Below are positions 56,409 through 63,807 of a DNA stretch of 64,000 bases, piece after piece. The notes below the pieces were generated by a model, which saw nothing but the letters and a program-made list of their open reading frames with translations, did no database searches and was not told the DNA's origin. Position 1 is the first letter of the stretch. The number at the start of each line of letters is the position of its first letter. A program made the translations under genes and the position numbers. Source of the DNA: Aliidiomarina sp. B3213 (lineage in GTDB: Bacteria; Pseudomonadota; Gammaproteobacteria; Enterobacterales; Alteromonadaceae); the NCBI RefSeq assembly GCF_003290085.1, contig NZ_QMKJ01000002.1:62001-126000 (forward strand), written 5' to 3'.

Positions 56409-57465
56409 CCCAGATTCTTACTTAGGAGAAATTCGACTTGTCGCATGGGATATCATTCCCAATTGGTGGCAAAGGTGTGATGGCTCGCTATTACCTTTGA
56501 ATCAGAATACAGCTTTATTTTCATTGATTAAAACTACATACGGTGGTGACGGCACAACATCCTTTGCTGTCCCTGATTTACGTGGTCGAGTACCTATATG
56601 CGTACAAAAACCTTCCAATAACCAACCGCAAATAAACTTGGGACAACTTCTCGGTGAAGAGAGCGTTACTTTGACCAAGGAGCAGATGCCTATCCATGAC
56701 CATAGTCTCATGATGAGTACTACTCAAGGCGACAGTAACGATCCCGCAGGTCGCTCCATAGGTGCAGCTCAGTTAGGCGGCTTCATTTCGGGTTCATCAA
56801 ACCAAATTGTTCAGCTTTCGTCAGCAGCAGTTGCTCAAAGTGGTGAAGGAAAAGCACACAATAATATGATGAAGTCTGTCGCCTTAAACTACATTATTTC
56901 TCTTCAGGGTTTATACCCAGAAAATGCGCCTCCTATCGGTCAAAGTCTTGCGTTTATGGGTGAAATACAGGCGTTTCCATTCAACCAAATACCTAAAGGA
57001 TGGCTTGTATGTGACGGAAGCTCAGTGAGTAACAGCGAGTACGGATGGTTATTCAACCTTTTAGGCCATAAATTCGGTGGTAGTGGCGATAATTTTAACC
57101 TACCAAATCTTATTCATTGCGCAGCGATAGGCTATGGCCAAGGCCCCAACCTAACAGAACGTGCTTTTGCTGAAAGTCTAGGCGAAAACGAATGCACACT
57201 TGAGGTCGAAGAAATGCCGTCGCATGATCACTGGTGGATGATGGCTAATGTACCAGGAACTGAAACGAGTCCTCCACAAAATGGACTATTGGCTAATATT
57301 AGAGGAGCCGTTGAGTTTGACACGTCTCCTAACCTCAACAATACCGTTAACATGAACTCAAACATACTTGCTACTAGTGGAAGCTCCGAAGCTCATGAAA
57401 ATAGGCAACCTGTAGTGGGATTCGTCTACTGCATTTGTACCAACGGTCTTTTCCCTAGCCAATGA
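56401..57465 (+). CDS. Two-domain tail-collar protein 2
   Basis: 354 residues, two collar domains in one chain. Domain A (YLGEIRLVAWDIIPNWWQRCDGSLL; MPIHDHS; NYIISLQGLYP) and domain B (FMGEIQAFPFNQIPKGWLVCDGSSV; MPSHDHW; VYCICTNGLFP). It is probably the product of a fusion of two array members. No signal peptide is visible in any of the five, so how they reach outside (if they do) is unclear. Confidence 0.87.
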   Translation: MSNPDSYLGEIRLVAWDIIPNWWQRCDGSLLPLNQNTALFSLIKTTYGGDGTTSFAVPDLRGRVPICVQKPSNNQPQINLGQLLGEESVTLTKEQMPIHDHSLMMSTTQGDSNDPAGRSIGAAQLGGFISGSSNQIVQLSSAAVAQSGEGKAHNNMMKSVALNYIISLQGLYPENAPPIGQSLAFMGEIQAFPFNQIPKGWLVCDGSSVSNSEYGWLFNLLGHKFGGSGDNFNLPNLIHCAAIGYGQGPNLTERAFAESLGENECTLEVEEMPSHDHWWMMANVPGTETSPPQNGLLANIRGAVEFDTSPNLNNTVNMNSNILATSGSSEAHENRQPVVGFVYCICTNGLFPSQ

Positions 57466-57479
57466 CCCATCAAGTTTCT

Positions 57480-57508
57480 AGTGGAGTTCTAAGTAAAAGG
57501 ACTCCGCT
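57480..57508 (+). terminator. Weak hairpin between collar genes 2 and 3
   Basis: AGTGGAGT pairs with ACTCCGCT (one G-T pair) around a 13-base loop, followed by a modest T run after a few bases (TTTGATTTTT). It may reduce readthrough, and the third collar gene has its own site AAAGGA. Confidence 0.35.
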
Positions 57509-57595
57509 ACAATTTGATTTTTAACCACCCCCTGTCTATACCAATAAGTTCAGCCAACGAGCTGATTAAATAATCTACAAAAAGGACTAAACACT

Positions 57596-58108
57596 ATGGA
57601 GAATTATATTGGGGAAATTAAACTTTTCCCTTATTCCTTTATACCGAAAGGATGGCTGAAATGTAATGGAGACTTCCTTCATAAAAATGAATTCCCCAAA
57701 TTACATTCAGTTATTGGTGACCAGTTTGGTTACGATTCCGCACGATTTGCACTCCCCAACCTAAACGGTAGGTGCATAATTGGCGCTAGCAAGCCCGAAG
57801 AAAATGGCCTCTCACAAGGCACTTCTAGAGTAACGCTGAACTCATCCCAATTACCCACTCACAATCACTATGCACAAGCTGCAGCAGAAGAAGCAGATAC
57901 ACCGATTCCACAAGAAGGCAGTCTCTGGGCTGAATCCAGCGGACCGAACGCAGGTATCTACGCTGAAGCTACGCCAGACATAGCATTAAACGAAGCCGCT
58001 CTTGAGCAGACTGGCGGCAATGAGTCTCATGAGAATATTCAACCCTCATTAGGCTTGGTGTACTGCATTGCATTTGACGGTACGTTACCACCAAGAATAA
58101 GGAGCTAA
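57596..58108 (+). CDS. Tail-collar protein 3
   Basis: 170 residues: YIGEIKLFPYSFIPKGWLKCNGDFL, GDQFGYDSARFALPNLNG, LPTHNHY, HENIQPSLGLVYCIAFDGTLP. Closest in pattern to collar protein 1 (both have an insert with SLWAESSGPNAGIYAEATPDIALN / SLFATTAGPAAEIYTESTPGVALN), so genes 1 and 3 look like paralogues from duplication. Confidence 0.87.
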   Translation: MENYIGEIKLFPYSFIPKGWLKCNGDFLHKNEFPKLHSVIGDQFGYDSARFALPNLNGRCIIGASKPEENGLSQGTSRVTLNSSQLPTHNHYAQAAAEEADTPIPQEGSLWAESSGPNAGIYAEATPDIALNEAALEQTGGNESHENIQPSLGLVYCIAFDGTLPPRIRS

Positions 58109-58111
58109 ACG

Positions 58112-58645
58112 ATGGAACAAGTATTAGGTGAAATTAGGCTATGGAGTGGTTCGCTAACGCCTAAGAATTGGATGCTTTGTCACGGGCAAGAACTACCCAT
58201 TTTTAGTTTCCAAGCGCTCTACTCAGTTTTAGGCACTACTTTTGGCGGTGACGGTAAACACACTTTCAAATTGCCAGACTTGAGGGGACGAACGCCTGTC
58301 TCAACCGGCGCCAACGCAGGAGAGAAAGAGTTCTCTTTAGGAGAGTATTACGGGCAAGAAGGTGTTTCACTAACGGAAGCAGAAATGCCCAAGCATACCC
58401 ATACGATGTACGTTTCTGACAGTGAAAGTACTATAAGCACTCCCAAAGGCGCGGCCTTCGGTGTTGGAGCCAACAATGGCTATCGACCTAGCAACGCACA
58501 AAATGACGTAACATTGGGTGCTGAGTCAGTCTCAACAGCAGGAGTCGGCGACATACACAACAATATGATGCCTTCACTAGGACTTAATTTTATCATTGCG
58601 ACAGAAGGCACCTACCCCCCTCGACCACCAGAAGGAGATTCATAA
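58112..58645 (+). CDS. Tail-collar protein 4
   Basis: 177 residues: VLGEIRLWSGSLTPKNWMLCHGQEL, GGDGKHTFKLPDLRGRTPVSTG, MPKHTHTMYVSD, HNNMMPSLGLNFIIATEGTYP. Closest to domain A of protein 2 (both with MMPSLGLN/MMKSVALN and an ...IS(L/T)PK region). It starts 3 bp after gene 3 and shares 1 bp with gene 5. Confidence 0.87.
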   Translation: MEQVLGEIRLWSGSLTPKNWMLCHGQELPIFSFQALYSVLGTTFGGDGKHTFKLPDLRGRTPVSTGANAGEKEFSLGEYYGQEGVSLTEAEMPKHTHTMYVSDSESTISTPKGAAFGVGANNGYRPSNAQNDVTLGAESVSTAGVGDIHNNMMPSLGLNFIIATEGTYPPRPPEGDS

Positions 58646-59181
58646 TGGACCCATATAGTTTTGTAGGAGAAATTAAAGCACTACCTTACGAAGACGAACC
58701 TGAAAATTGGGTTCTTTGTGACGGTAGAGAACTCTCAGCTCAAACATACTCCGCATTATTTTCAATTATTGGCAAGACATACGGTTGGGGTTCGAACGAC
58801 GATAGCTTCCGGGTTCCAAACTTAGTCAACCGAGCGGTTATTGGACAGGGTAACGGGCCGGGGATAAGGAACATCGGACTAGGAGAAGCTATTGGAGAGT
58901 CGCAGGTTACATTATTTAGCAACCAACTACCTCAACACAGTCATGCATGGAAAATCAGTGAAGAGCCTGGGGAGACGTCTGATCCACACAATATGCTCCT
59001 AACCAACGTGCAAGGCGCAATAGACTTCAAAAAACCTCCTGTCCCCCTAGAGAAACTTCAGAGATTAAATAAAAGAACTATTTCCTCTACTTTTGAAAGT
59101 CAACCTCACGACAATATACAACCCTGTTTAGCGCTCTGTTATTACATTTGTGTTGAAGGAGAATATCCTAGTTGGAACTAA
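58645..59181 (+). CDS. Tail-collar protein 5
   Basis: 178 residues: FVGEIKALPYEDEPENWVLCDGREL, WGSNDDSFRVPNLVNRAVIGQGNGPG, LPQHSHAWK, HDNIQPCLALCYYICVEGEYPSWN. Closest to domain B of protein 2 (both have GQG.GP..., ETS.P.N.LL.N..GA..F). So the five genes are 1-(A+B)-1-A-B in type, showing the array came from duplication of a three-domain unit. Confidence 0.87.
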   Translation: MDPYSFVGEIKALPYEDEPENWVLCDGRELSAQTYSALFSIIGKTYGWGSNDDSFRVPNLVNRAVIGQGNGPGIRNIGLGEAIGESQVTLFSNQLPQHSHAWKISEEPGETSDPHNMLLTNVQGAIDFKKPPVPLEKLQRLNKRTISSTFESQPHDNIQPCLALCYYICVEGEYPSWN

Positions 59182-59187
59182 ATGAAA

Positions 59188-59209
59188 TAGAGCCCACTTT
59201 CGGGCTCTA
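59188..59209. terminator. Hairpin between the convergent collar array and sulfotransferase
   Basis: TAGAGCCC pairs perfectly with GGGCTCTA around ACTTTC. It overlaps the stop codon of the minus-strand sulfotransferase and lies 7 bp after the stop of the last collar gene, so it may end transcription both ways. Confidence 0.6.
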
Positions 59210-59926
59210 GTATTCCAAAACAAGCTGTTTGGTTAACCTTTCATATGCTTGCTCTGCGCCTAGTTCAATACTCCACTTTTTTTCTTTGTCGGGGAATTGC
59301 TCACTCCGAAATCGATATAAGTTCGGTGTTATATTGCCTGTAGCATTTTTAAGTTGTTCCTTCGAAACCTTAAGATTTAGGGCCTTAGTGATATAAGAAA
59401 CATAGGCTTCCGGATCATCAATTGCCAAATCATAAGGTACTCCAATAATTTTTTGTATTTTTCTCTCTTTTAATTGGTACTCAAGCGCTTGATGTGAGTC
59501 CACGAACTTTTTCAAACTTCGTGTTATTTTGAAAAATTGAAACTTCTTAGATTGATTTGAAAAAAAATTGAGGTTGGAAATTGCCGACTCGAGTGGGTGG
59601 CGGATAGGAACTAAAAACACTGTGTTACTTCGGTTAAGCATGCTCCAGTCTATATAATTTTCAGACTTCAACAAACCACGAAGAGATATTTTAACTGCGA
59701 CAGAGTTAGTCTCGGCTTGCTGGTGTAAATCGCTCAATACATCCTGAGTTAATCCGTGAAAAAGAATATGTCGAGACTCGTAATACCCTTTTGGGTTCAT
59801 TTCAATTGAAAGGTCGTCACGATACTTTTCGCCATAAAAAGAAACACCCAATAGATTCAGGGTTTGCATTAACAGCGACGATCCTGTTCTTGGGTCAGCA
59901 ACTATTAAATAAAGCACGTTACCCAC
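59207..59926 (-). CDS. Sulfotransferase in the lasso peptide locus, copy 1
   Basis: 239 residues from GTG 59926. The PAPS 5'-phosphosulfate loop is PRTGSSLL (12-19) and the 3'-phosphate motif is VFLVPIRHPLESAISN. It is a cytosolic-type bacterial sulfotransferase. It starts only 3 bp after the precursor stop with no good ribosome site, so it is probably translated by coupling with the precursor. Targets are unknown; the precursor core offers Thr and Ser hydroxyls but no Tyr. Cysteine/PAPS supply genes lie at 17-23 kb. Confidence 0.85.
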   Translation of the reverse strand: MGNVLYLIVADPRTGSSLLMQTLNLLGVSFYGEKYRDDLSIEMNPKGYYESRHILFHGLTQDVLSDLHQQAETNSVAVKISLRGLLKSENYIDWSMLNRSNTVFLVPIRHPLESAISNLNFFSNQSKKFQFFKITRSLKKFVDSHQALEYQLKERKIQKIIGVPYDLAIDDPEAYVSYITKALNLKVSKEQLKNATGNITPNLYRFRSEQFPDKEKKWSIELGAEQAYERLTKQLVLEY

Positions 59927-59929
59927 AAA

Positions 59930-60082
59930 TTAAGACGGTCCCCAGCTTGGAGAAGTCTCTATTCCGAAATTAAATAACTTCCCTTCGGTTGCCTCTGTTT
60001 TCAGACTATCAACTTTAGGTGTCTGCCACTGAGCTTTTGGAATGCTGGCTTCCTGATGCTCCTTTGTCACTTTATTGTCCAT
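59930..60082 (-). CDS. Lasso peptide precursor (A gene)
   Basis: 50 residues from ATG 60082 with GAGAGA at 60088-60093 as ribosome site. A leader MDNKVTKEHQEASIP.. carries QWQTPKVDSL, the (Y/W)xxPxL(xxL)-type site read by B1 proteins, and a Thr at the -2 position (T32-E33). The core then is GKLFNFGIETSPSWGPS: Gly1 and Glu9 would form a nine-residue macrolactam ring, with an 8-residue tail TSPSWGPS ending in Ser. A longer in-frame start at 60118 adds an unlikely extension. Placed by its neighbours (B1, B2, sulfotransferases). Product of this gene is a prediction; no similar peptide is recalled. Confidence 0.85.
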   Translation of the reverse strand: MDNKVTKEHQEASIPKAQWQTPKVDSLKTEATEGKLFNFGIETSPSWGPS

Positions 60083-60107
60083 TTCGATCTCTCGTTTCGC
60101 GCTAGTT

Positions 60108-60137
60108 TTGTAACACAATTTAGTTATAGGGTAATAT
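60108..60137 (+). promoter_or_regulatory. Possible promoter of the ATP-grasp gene
   Basis: TTGTAA (60108-60113) and TAATAT (60132-60137) are spaced by 18 bp, a sigma70-like pair. It faces the ATP-grasp gene in the divergent gap between precursor and ATP-grasp. No clear partner promoter for the precursor was seen. Confidence 0.3.
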
Positions 60138-60262
60138 TTATATCAATAAGTAAGCACTAATCCTAGGAAGAAGCTCTGAATATTGCAAATAAGTTTAAAG
60201 CAGGTCGGTATTTAAAGCCTAATCAGCAAACCGACAATTCAATCATAGAGCTACACAAGTTT

Positions 60263-61270
60263 GTGCGTAGCAGAGCTCCTTATTGGACACACATACAATT
60301 TGTAATGTGGGGAGCATGCTTTCGTTGGTGGCAAATCAAGTCCATACTGCATAACCCCAAAATACGGCAACGCTTCCCTGTAGAAGCAAACACGACTAAT
60401 GACCTTAGAGAATTAACCGCAATGGGCTTTAGTCCTTTCGCCTATTTTTTATTTAAACTCTGGGAGCACAAACCAAGTGAATGGGCAAGGTTCCTTGCAC
60501 CTGGACAAGTTCCTGAACTTCACCGGCAATTTAACCGTCCAAACTACCTGCCAGAAAATAGACTATTACAAGACAAACTCAATTTTTCCAAAGAGCTAAA
60601 GGCAAAAGGCATTAACACCGTACCCACCGAAGCCGTTCACTCAGAAAGCTTTCAATGGCAACCTGGGTTATTTATAAAACCTAACAGTGGAGCTAGAGGC
60701 GAGAACTGTTATTTCACGCGTAACGACAAGCCAGATTACTTATTTGCGGAATTTTCTAATTCTCCTGCTGTTCATCAGTCTGAAGTTTTTGAAGAGCCCT
60801 TAAACTTTATTTCACAACCTCTACTGCGGTCTGGAAAATTCGTAAGTCAAACAGGAGATGGTATTCAAGCGGAACGATTACCTGTTATTCGTGTTATTAC
60901 AGCCAAACAATACCACTCAAAAAATAACGATGCTTTTACTGCAGTGGTTGTTGGTGCGTTTATTGATATAAAAGTTGATGGCAAACACTACCGGCAACAC
61001 ATTTCCAATGGAACTTTTGAATTGGAAGGGAAAATTTACGAGCTAGAGTGGAACTGTATTCAGCACATGGTGAACCAAGCGCACCAAATATTTCCTTCTA
61101 TGTTTACCATAGGCTGGGATATCGGCTGGTCTGAGGAAATTCTACTCCTGGAGGGAAACGGTAGTTGGGACCCTGCTCCATTTCAAATACTTACACGCCA
61201 ACCGTGGTTTAACGAAGAGCGCTTAATACTTTACCAAGAACAAATAACAAGACTACAAAAGCTTGCGTGA
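60263..61270 (+). CDS. ATP-grasp protein (sugar-transfer-associated type), divergent from the lasso precursor
   Basis: 335 residues from GTG 60263. ATP-grasp signs: FIKPNSGARGENCYF (phosphate loop-like), VIRVITAK, and a metal/ATP site GWDIGWSEEILLLEGNGSWDPAPFQ near the end, as in ATPgrasp_ST proteins. The frame is open upstream to 60167 with sensible coding (AGRYLKPNQQTDNSIIELHKF), and a ribosome site AGGAAG (60165-60170) precedes CTG 60176 and ATT 60182. So the true start may be a rare codon about 27-29 residues earlier. It would form an acyl-phosphate and ligate an amine or thiol; its target here is unknown. The stop overlaps the B2-NTP gene by 18 bp, convergently. Confidence 0.72.
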   Translation: MRSRAPYWTHIQFVMWGACFRWWQIKSILHNPKIRQRFPVEANTTNDLRELTAMGFSPFAYFLFKLWEHKPSEWARFLAPGQVPELHRQFNRPNYLPENRLLQDKLNFSKELKAKGINTVPTEAVHSESFQWQPGLFIKPNSGARGENCYFTRNDKPDYLFAEFSNSPAVHQSEVFEEPLNFISQPLLRSGKFVSQTGDGIQAERLPVIRVITAKQYHSKNNDAFTAVVVGAFIDIKVDGKHYRQHISNGTFELEGKIYELEWNCIQHMVNQAHQIFPSMFTIGWDIGWSEEILLLEGNGSWDPAPFQILTRQPWFNEERLILYQEQITRLQKLA

Positions 61271-62677
61271 GTAACGAAGAATGCTCATAGCAATTGATGC
61301 TGCGTATTGTGTGCGTTTCCACCTTGATTGGTAACACAATAAATTAAACAACCGCCCTTCAAACATTAACGGTTTTGTCAGCTTGGTTGCCGTTAAATAG
61401 GTCGCGTGTTTTTCTACGGTTTTAATGAGCCGCTGAGCTGTCCAACTGCGGTCTGCCCGCGTGAGAATTTGAGCTGGGATTTTTGTACCTAAATTGCGGT
61501 TACACAGAGCCCAACACACAATTACAGGTATAACACAGTCTAACTCTTTTGCTTTTTTTAAAACTACTGCACCAGTGTCGTCTAGAGAAAGCCATTGAGA
61601 GAAATATAAATGTAAGTCATATAACCATTTGTGTCTGCGAGAACCCATGGCTAATGCGTGGTAGCAAAAGTAACAAAGCTCAACACTATGAAGTTCTTGG
61701 TTATTCCAATCAGTCCAAAGCAGCTCTTTATACGCGGTATCTAAACGACTTGGAAAGTGTGTGAACTGATGATGAAGTTCAACTTGAACACCATTGTTAC
61801 TGCGCATTGGAATGTCTTTAAATCGTTTAATGTAAGCTTCAGGCGTTTTGATACCTTTGTGTGCGAACGAGTCAAACGTCCAATCCGACTGACTTAAAAG
61901 TTCTGCGAATCGAACTATGTCAGACTTCGGTATAAGAATATCAATGTCTTTACTCGTTCTTAGCATACTATAGCTATACAGCTTTTGTTCAATGGCACTG
62001 CCTTTAAAGAACCGATACGGTATACCTTTCGCATCTAATTTTGTTTTAATTTCTTGCTCTGTTATCCGCTGAATTTTTTTCCGATAAACAAAGTTATTCA
62101 TCATTTTTTGTAAACGAGGAAAAGCTTCTACATTGTGAGCCAACGGAAACAGACGATGGTGGATCAGGTAAGACTCTAAGTACGGTGCATAGTCCGCGAA
62201 ATCTAGAACCGGAACGGTTCCTGTCGCAATAGATTGGTTTAACATTTTACTCATTGCAGAGCGGCGCTTTCGGGAAAACCAAGCAAAAGTTTCCACCACT
62301 GTAAAATTATAAACGTCGTCTTCACCAAGAATAATTTGGTTTCCCACCAACAACCAAGCATGAGCGTGCATACCACCCGTTTCAGTTTTAACGACGCCCA
62401 AAGACACTTGATAATCGATATCGTGCTTTCTCAGCAAATGCGCAAGCAGTGAAACTTGCTCAATACAGACAAAACGCCAAGGGTAGAATTTAGCAACGGT
62501 TTTGATGTCTTTCGCAAGTAACTTAGCTTGCTTGAGTTGTTCATTAGAAATAGGACTATGAAGCGCACAAGACTTTGTAGGCTCACCAAAACCTTTAATA
62601 ACAACTTTACTTTGATTCCGAACCTTGCGACTCCAATAAAAACTGGCCACGCAATATCGCAAAATCGTGCGTAACAA
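61253..62677 (-). CDS. Lasso leader peptidase B2 fused to a nucleotidyltransferase
   Basis: 474 residues from TTG 62677, with GAGGT at a normal distance upstream. Residues about 45-145 are the transglutaminase-like lasso B2 peptidase: Cys71 in WRFVCIEQVSLLAHLLR, His106 in GGMHAHAWLLV and Asp120 in ILGEDD form the catalytic triad. From about 195 to 440 it carries a nucleotidyltransferase of the NTP_transf_5 type (RFFKGSAIEQKLYSYSMLRTSKDIDILI; VELHHQF; SRRHKWLYDLHLY). The first part removes the leader with B1; the second may modify the peptide with a nucleotide or assist phosphorylation-type tailoring. Gap to B1 is 2 bp. Confidence 0.85.
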   Translation of the reverse strand: MLRTILRYCVASFYWSRKVRNQSKVVIKGFGEPTKSCALHSPISNEQLKQAKLLAKDIKTVAKFYPWRFVCIEQVSLLAHLLRKHDIDYQVSLGVVKTETGGMHAHAWLLVGNQIILGEDDVYNFTVVETFAWFSRKRRSAMSKMLNQSIATGTVPVLDFADYAPYLESYLIHHRLFPLAHNVEAFPRLQKMMNNFVYRKKIQRITEQEIKTKLDAKGIPYRFFKGSAIEQKLYSYSMLRTSKDIDILIPKSDIVRFAELLSQSDWTFDSFAHKGIKTPEAYIKRFKDIPMRSNNGVQVELHHQFTHFPSRLDTAYKELLWTDWNNQELHSVELCYFCYHALAMGSRRHKWLYDLHLYFSQWLSLDDTGAVVLKKAKELDCVIPVIVCWALCNRNLGTKIPAQILTRADRSWTAQRLIKTVEKHATYLTATKLTKPLMFEGRLFNLLCYQSRWKRTQYAASIAMSILRYSRKLL

Positions 62678-62679
62678 CT

Positions 62680-62958
62680 TTAGTCGACCTCAATTAATTT
62701 TTTATCGTGTAAGTTATTCAGAAACGCTATGAGTTCTTGCTCGCAGGTATCTTCCGATACCTCGAATTGCTCAAGCAGCTCACGTTTAATGTCTTCGACA
62801 CGTTGTGCGCGACTCAGTTTCTCCCATATTACAGAGCCTACACCGTTCAAGTTTAAGTAGTCTTCATGATCAGGTGTCATCATGACTACTTCATTGTCAA
62901 TTTTACTATAGATAAGATCTTCTTTGACTTTTACGGTACTGTTTACGTTAATCGTCAT
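62680..62958 (-). CDS. PqqD-like RiPP recognition protein, lasso B1
   Basis: 92 residues. It shows the PqqD/RRE pattern: MMTPDHEDYLNLNGVGSVIWEKLS.., LLEQFEVSEDTCEQELIAFLNNLHDKKLIEVD. In split-B lasso systems B1 binds the leader motif and presents it to B2. It is 2 bp before B2 and 21 bp after the second sulfotransferase. The standard size is 80-95 residues. Confidence 0.9.
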   Translation of the reverse strand: MTINVNSTVKVKEDLIYSKIDNEVVMMTPDHEDYLNLNGVGSVIWEKLSRAQRVEDIKRELLEQFEVSEDTCEQELIAFLNNLHDKKLIEVD

Positions 62959-62979
62959 CCTTTATTACCTTTCCTAGCT

Positions 62980-63807
62980 TTACAAATATCCAAACCGTTC
63001 CATTACGCGCCTATTTGCCGAAGTAATCTTCTGCTGTAAGTCATCACTCAATAGTTCTTTTCCTCGCCCTACAACTCCTTTATTGAAAAACTTCCGGAGC
63101 CGAGTCGGTTTTTCCAAAAAGCCATGCTGGCTTTCATTACGTTGAAGGTTGGAAAACGTTGCCAATTGAACAATTTCTTTTAATTGTTCGTCTGAAACAT
63201 TGAATTCTACGAAGTCGAGCACTTTCCTGTACTCTTCCAACGGTTTATCACATAAGTCTTCGTACCTAACTACTAAGATATGCTTAGTATTCAATGTCCA
63301 GCTTTCTACATGCTCTTGCCAGCTACCTAAATGGTACGGTAATGAAATACTGTACTTGGTATTTCCAGACTGATTCCCGCAAAGTGTTTCACATGCGCGC
63401 TCATAACCAGTATCCATATGCTCAGAAAACGAAACTGCTACATCAACAGGGTTTCGCACACAATAAATAACCTTCTCTACAGGTAATTCACCACCCGATA
63501 TTACACGCAGCTCATCTAAAAAATACTGTTCATGTGTTTTATGAAAATGTGTTCTGTTCCGACACATGTTTTCCTTTAATCCGTGATAAATAGCTGTCCG
63601 AAATTGCTTACTGTCCAAATGCTTTAATGGAAGCCCTAAAATACTTTCAAGTTGTGAACGATGTGTTAAACCCTCAGAATTTTTGATATTTAAGACTTGC
63701 TCAGGAATTTTGCTTTCTTGGGTTAATTGAAAGGCAGCGCTAAGCACAACACGCAACCAGGTGTTTCCAGACTTTGGGTAAGAAGCCAACCAACAGCCTA
63801 CATTCAT
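62980..63807 (-). CDS. Sulfotransferase in the lasso peptide locus, copy 2
   Basis: 275 residues. Phosphosulfate loop SYPKSGNTWLR (9-19), 3'-phosphate motif VIYCVRNPVDVAVSFSEH (about 108-125), and a C-terminal FFNKGVVGRGKELLSDDLQQKI of the Sulfotransfer_1 type. It is a different subtype from copy 1 (copy 1 has PRTGSSLL). It overlaps the upstream frame by 4 bp and leads to B1, so it is part of the lasso operon. Target unknown. Confidence 0.9.
   Translation of the reverse strand: MNVGCWLASYPKSGNTWLRVVLSAAFQLTQESKIPEQVLNIKNSEGLTHRSQLESILGLPLKHLDSKQFRTAIYHGLKENMCRNRTHFHKTHEQYFLDELRVISGGELPVEKVIYCVRNPVDVAVSFSEHMDTGYERACETLCGNQSGNTKYSISLPYHLGSWQEHVESWTLNTKHILVVRYEDLCDKPLEEYRKVLDFVEFNVSDEQLKEIVQLATFSNLQRNESQHGFLEKPTRLRKFFNKGVVGRGKELLSDDLQQKITSANRRVMERFGYL

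Noticed and set aside
55902-59181. Prophage based on tail-collar domains
   Set aside because: No capsid, terminase, portal, integrase or lysis genes; the collar proteins stand alone between host genes.
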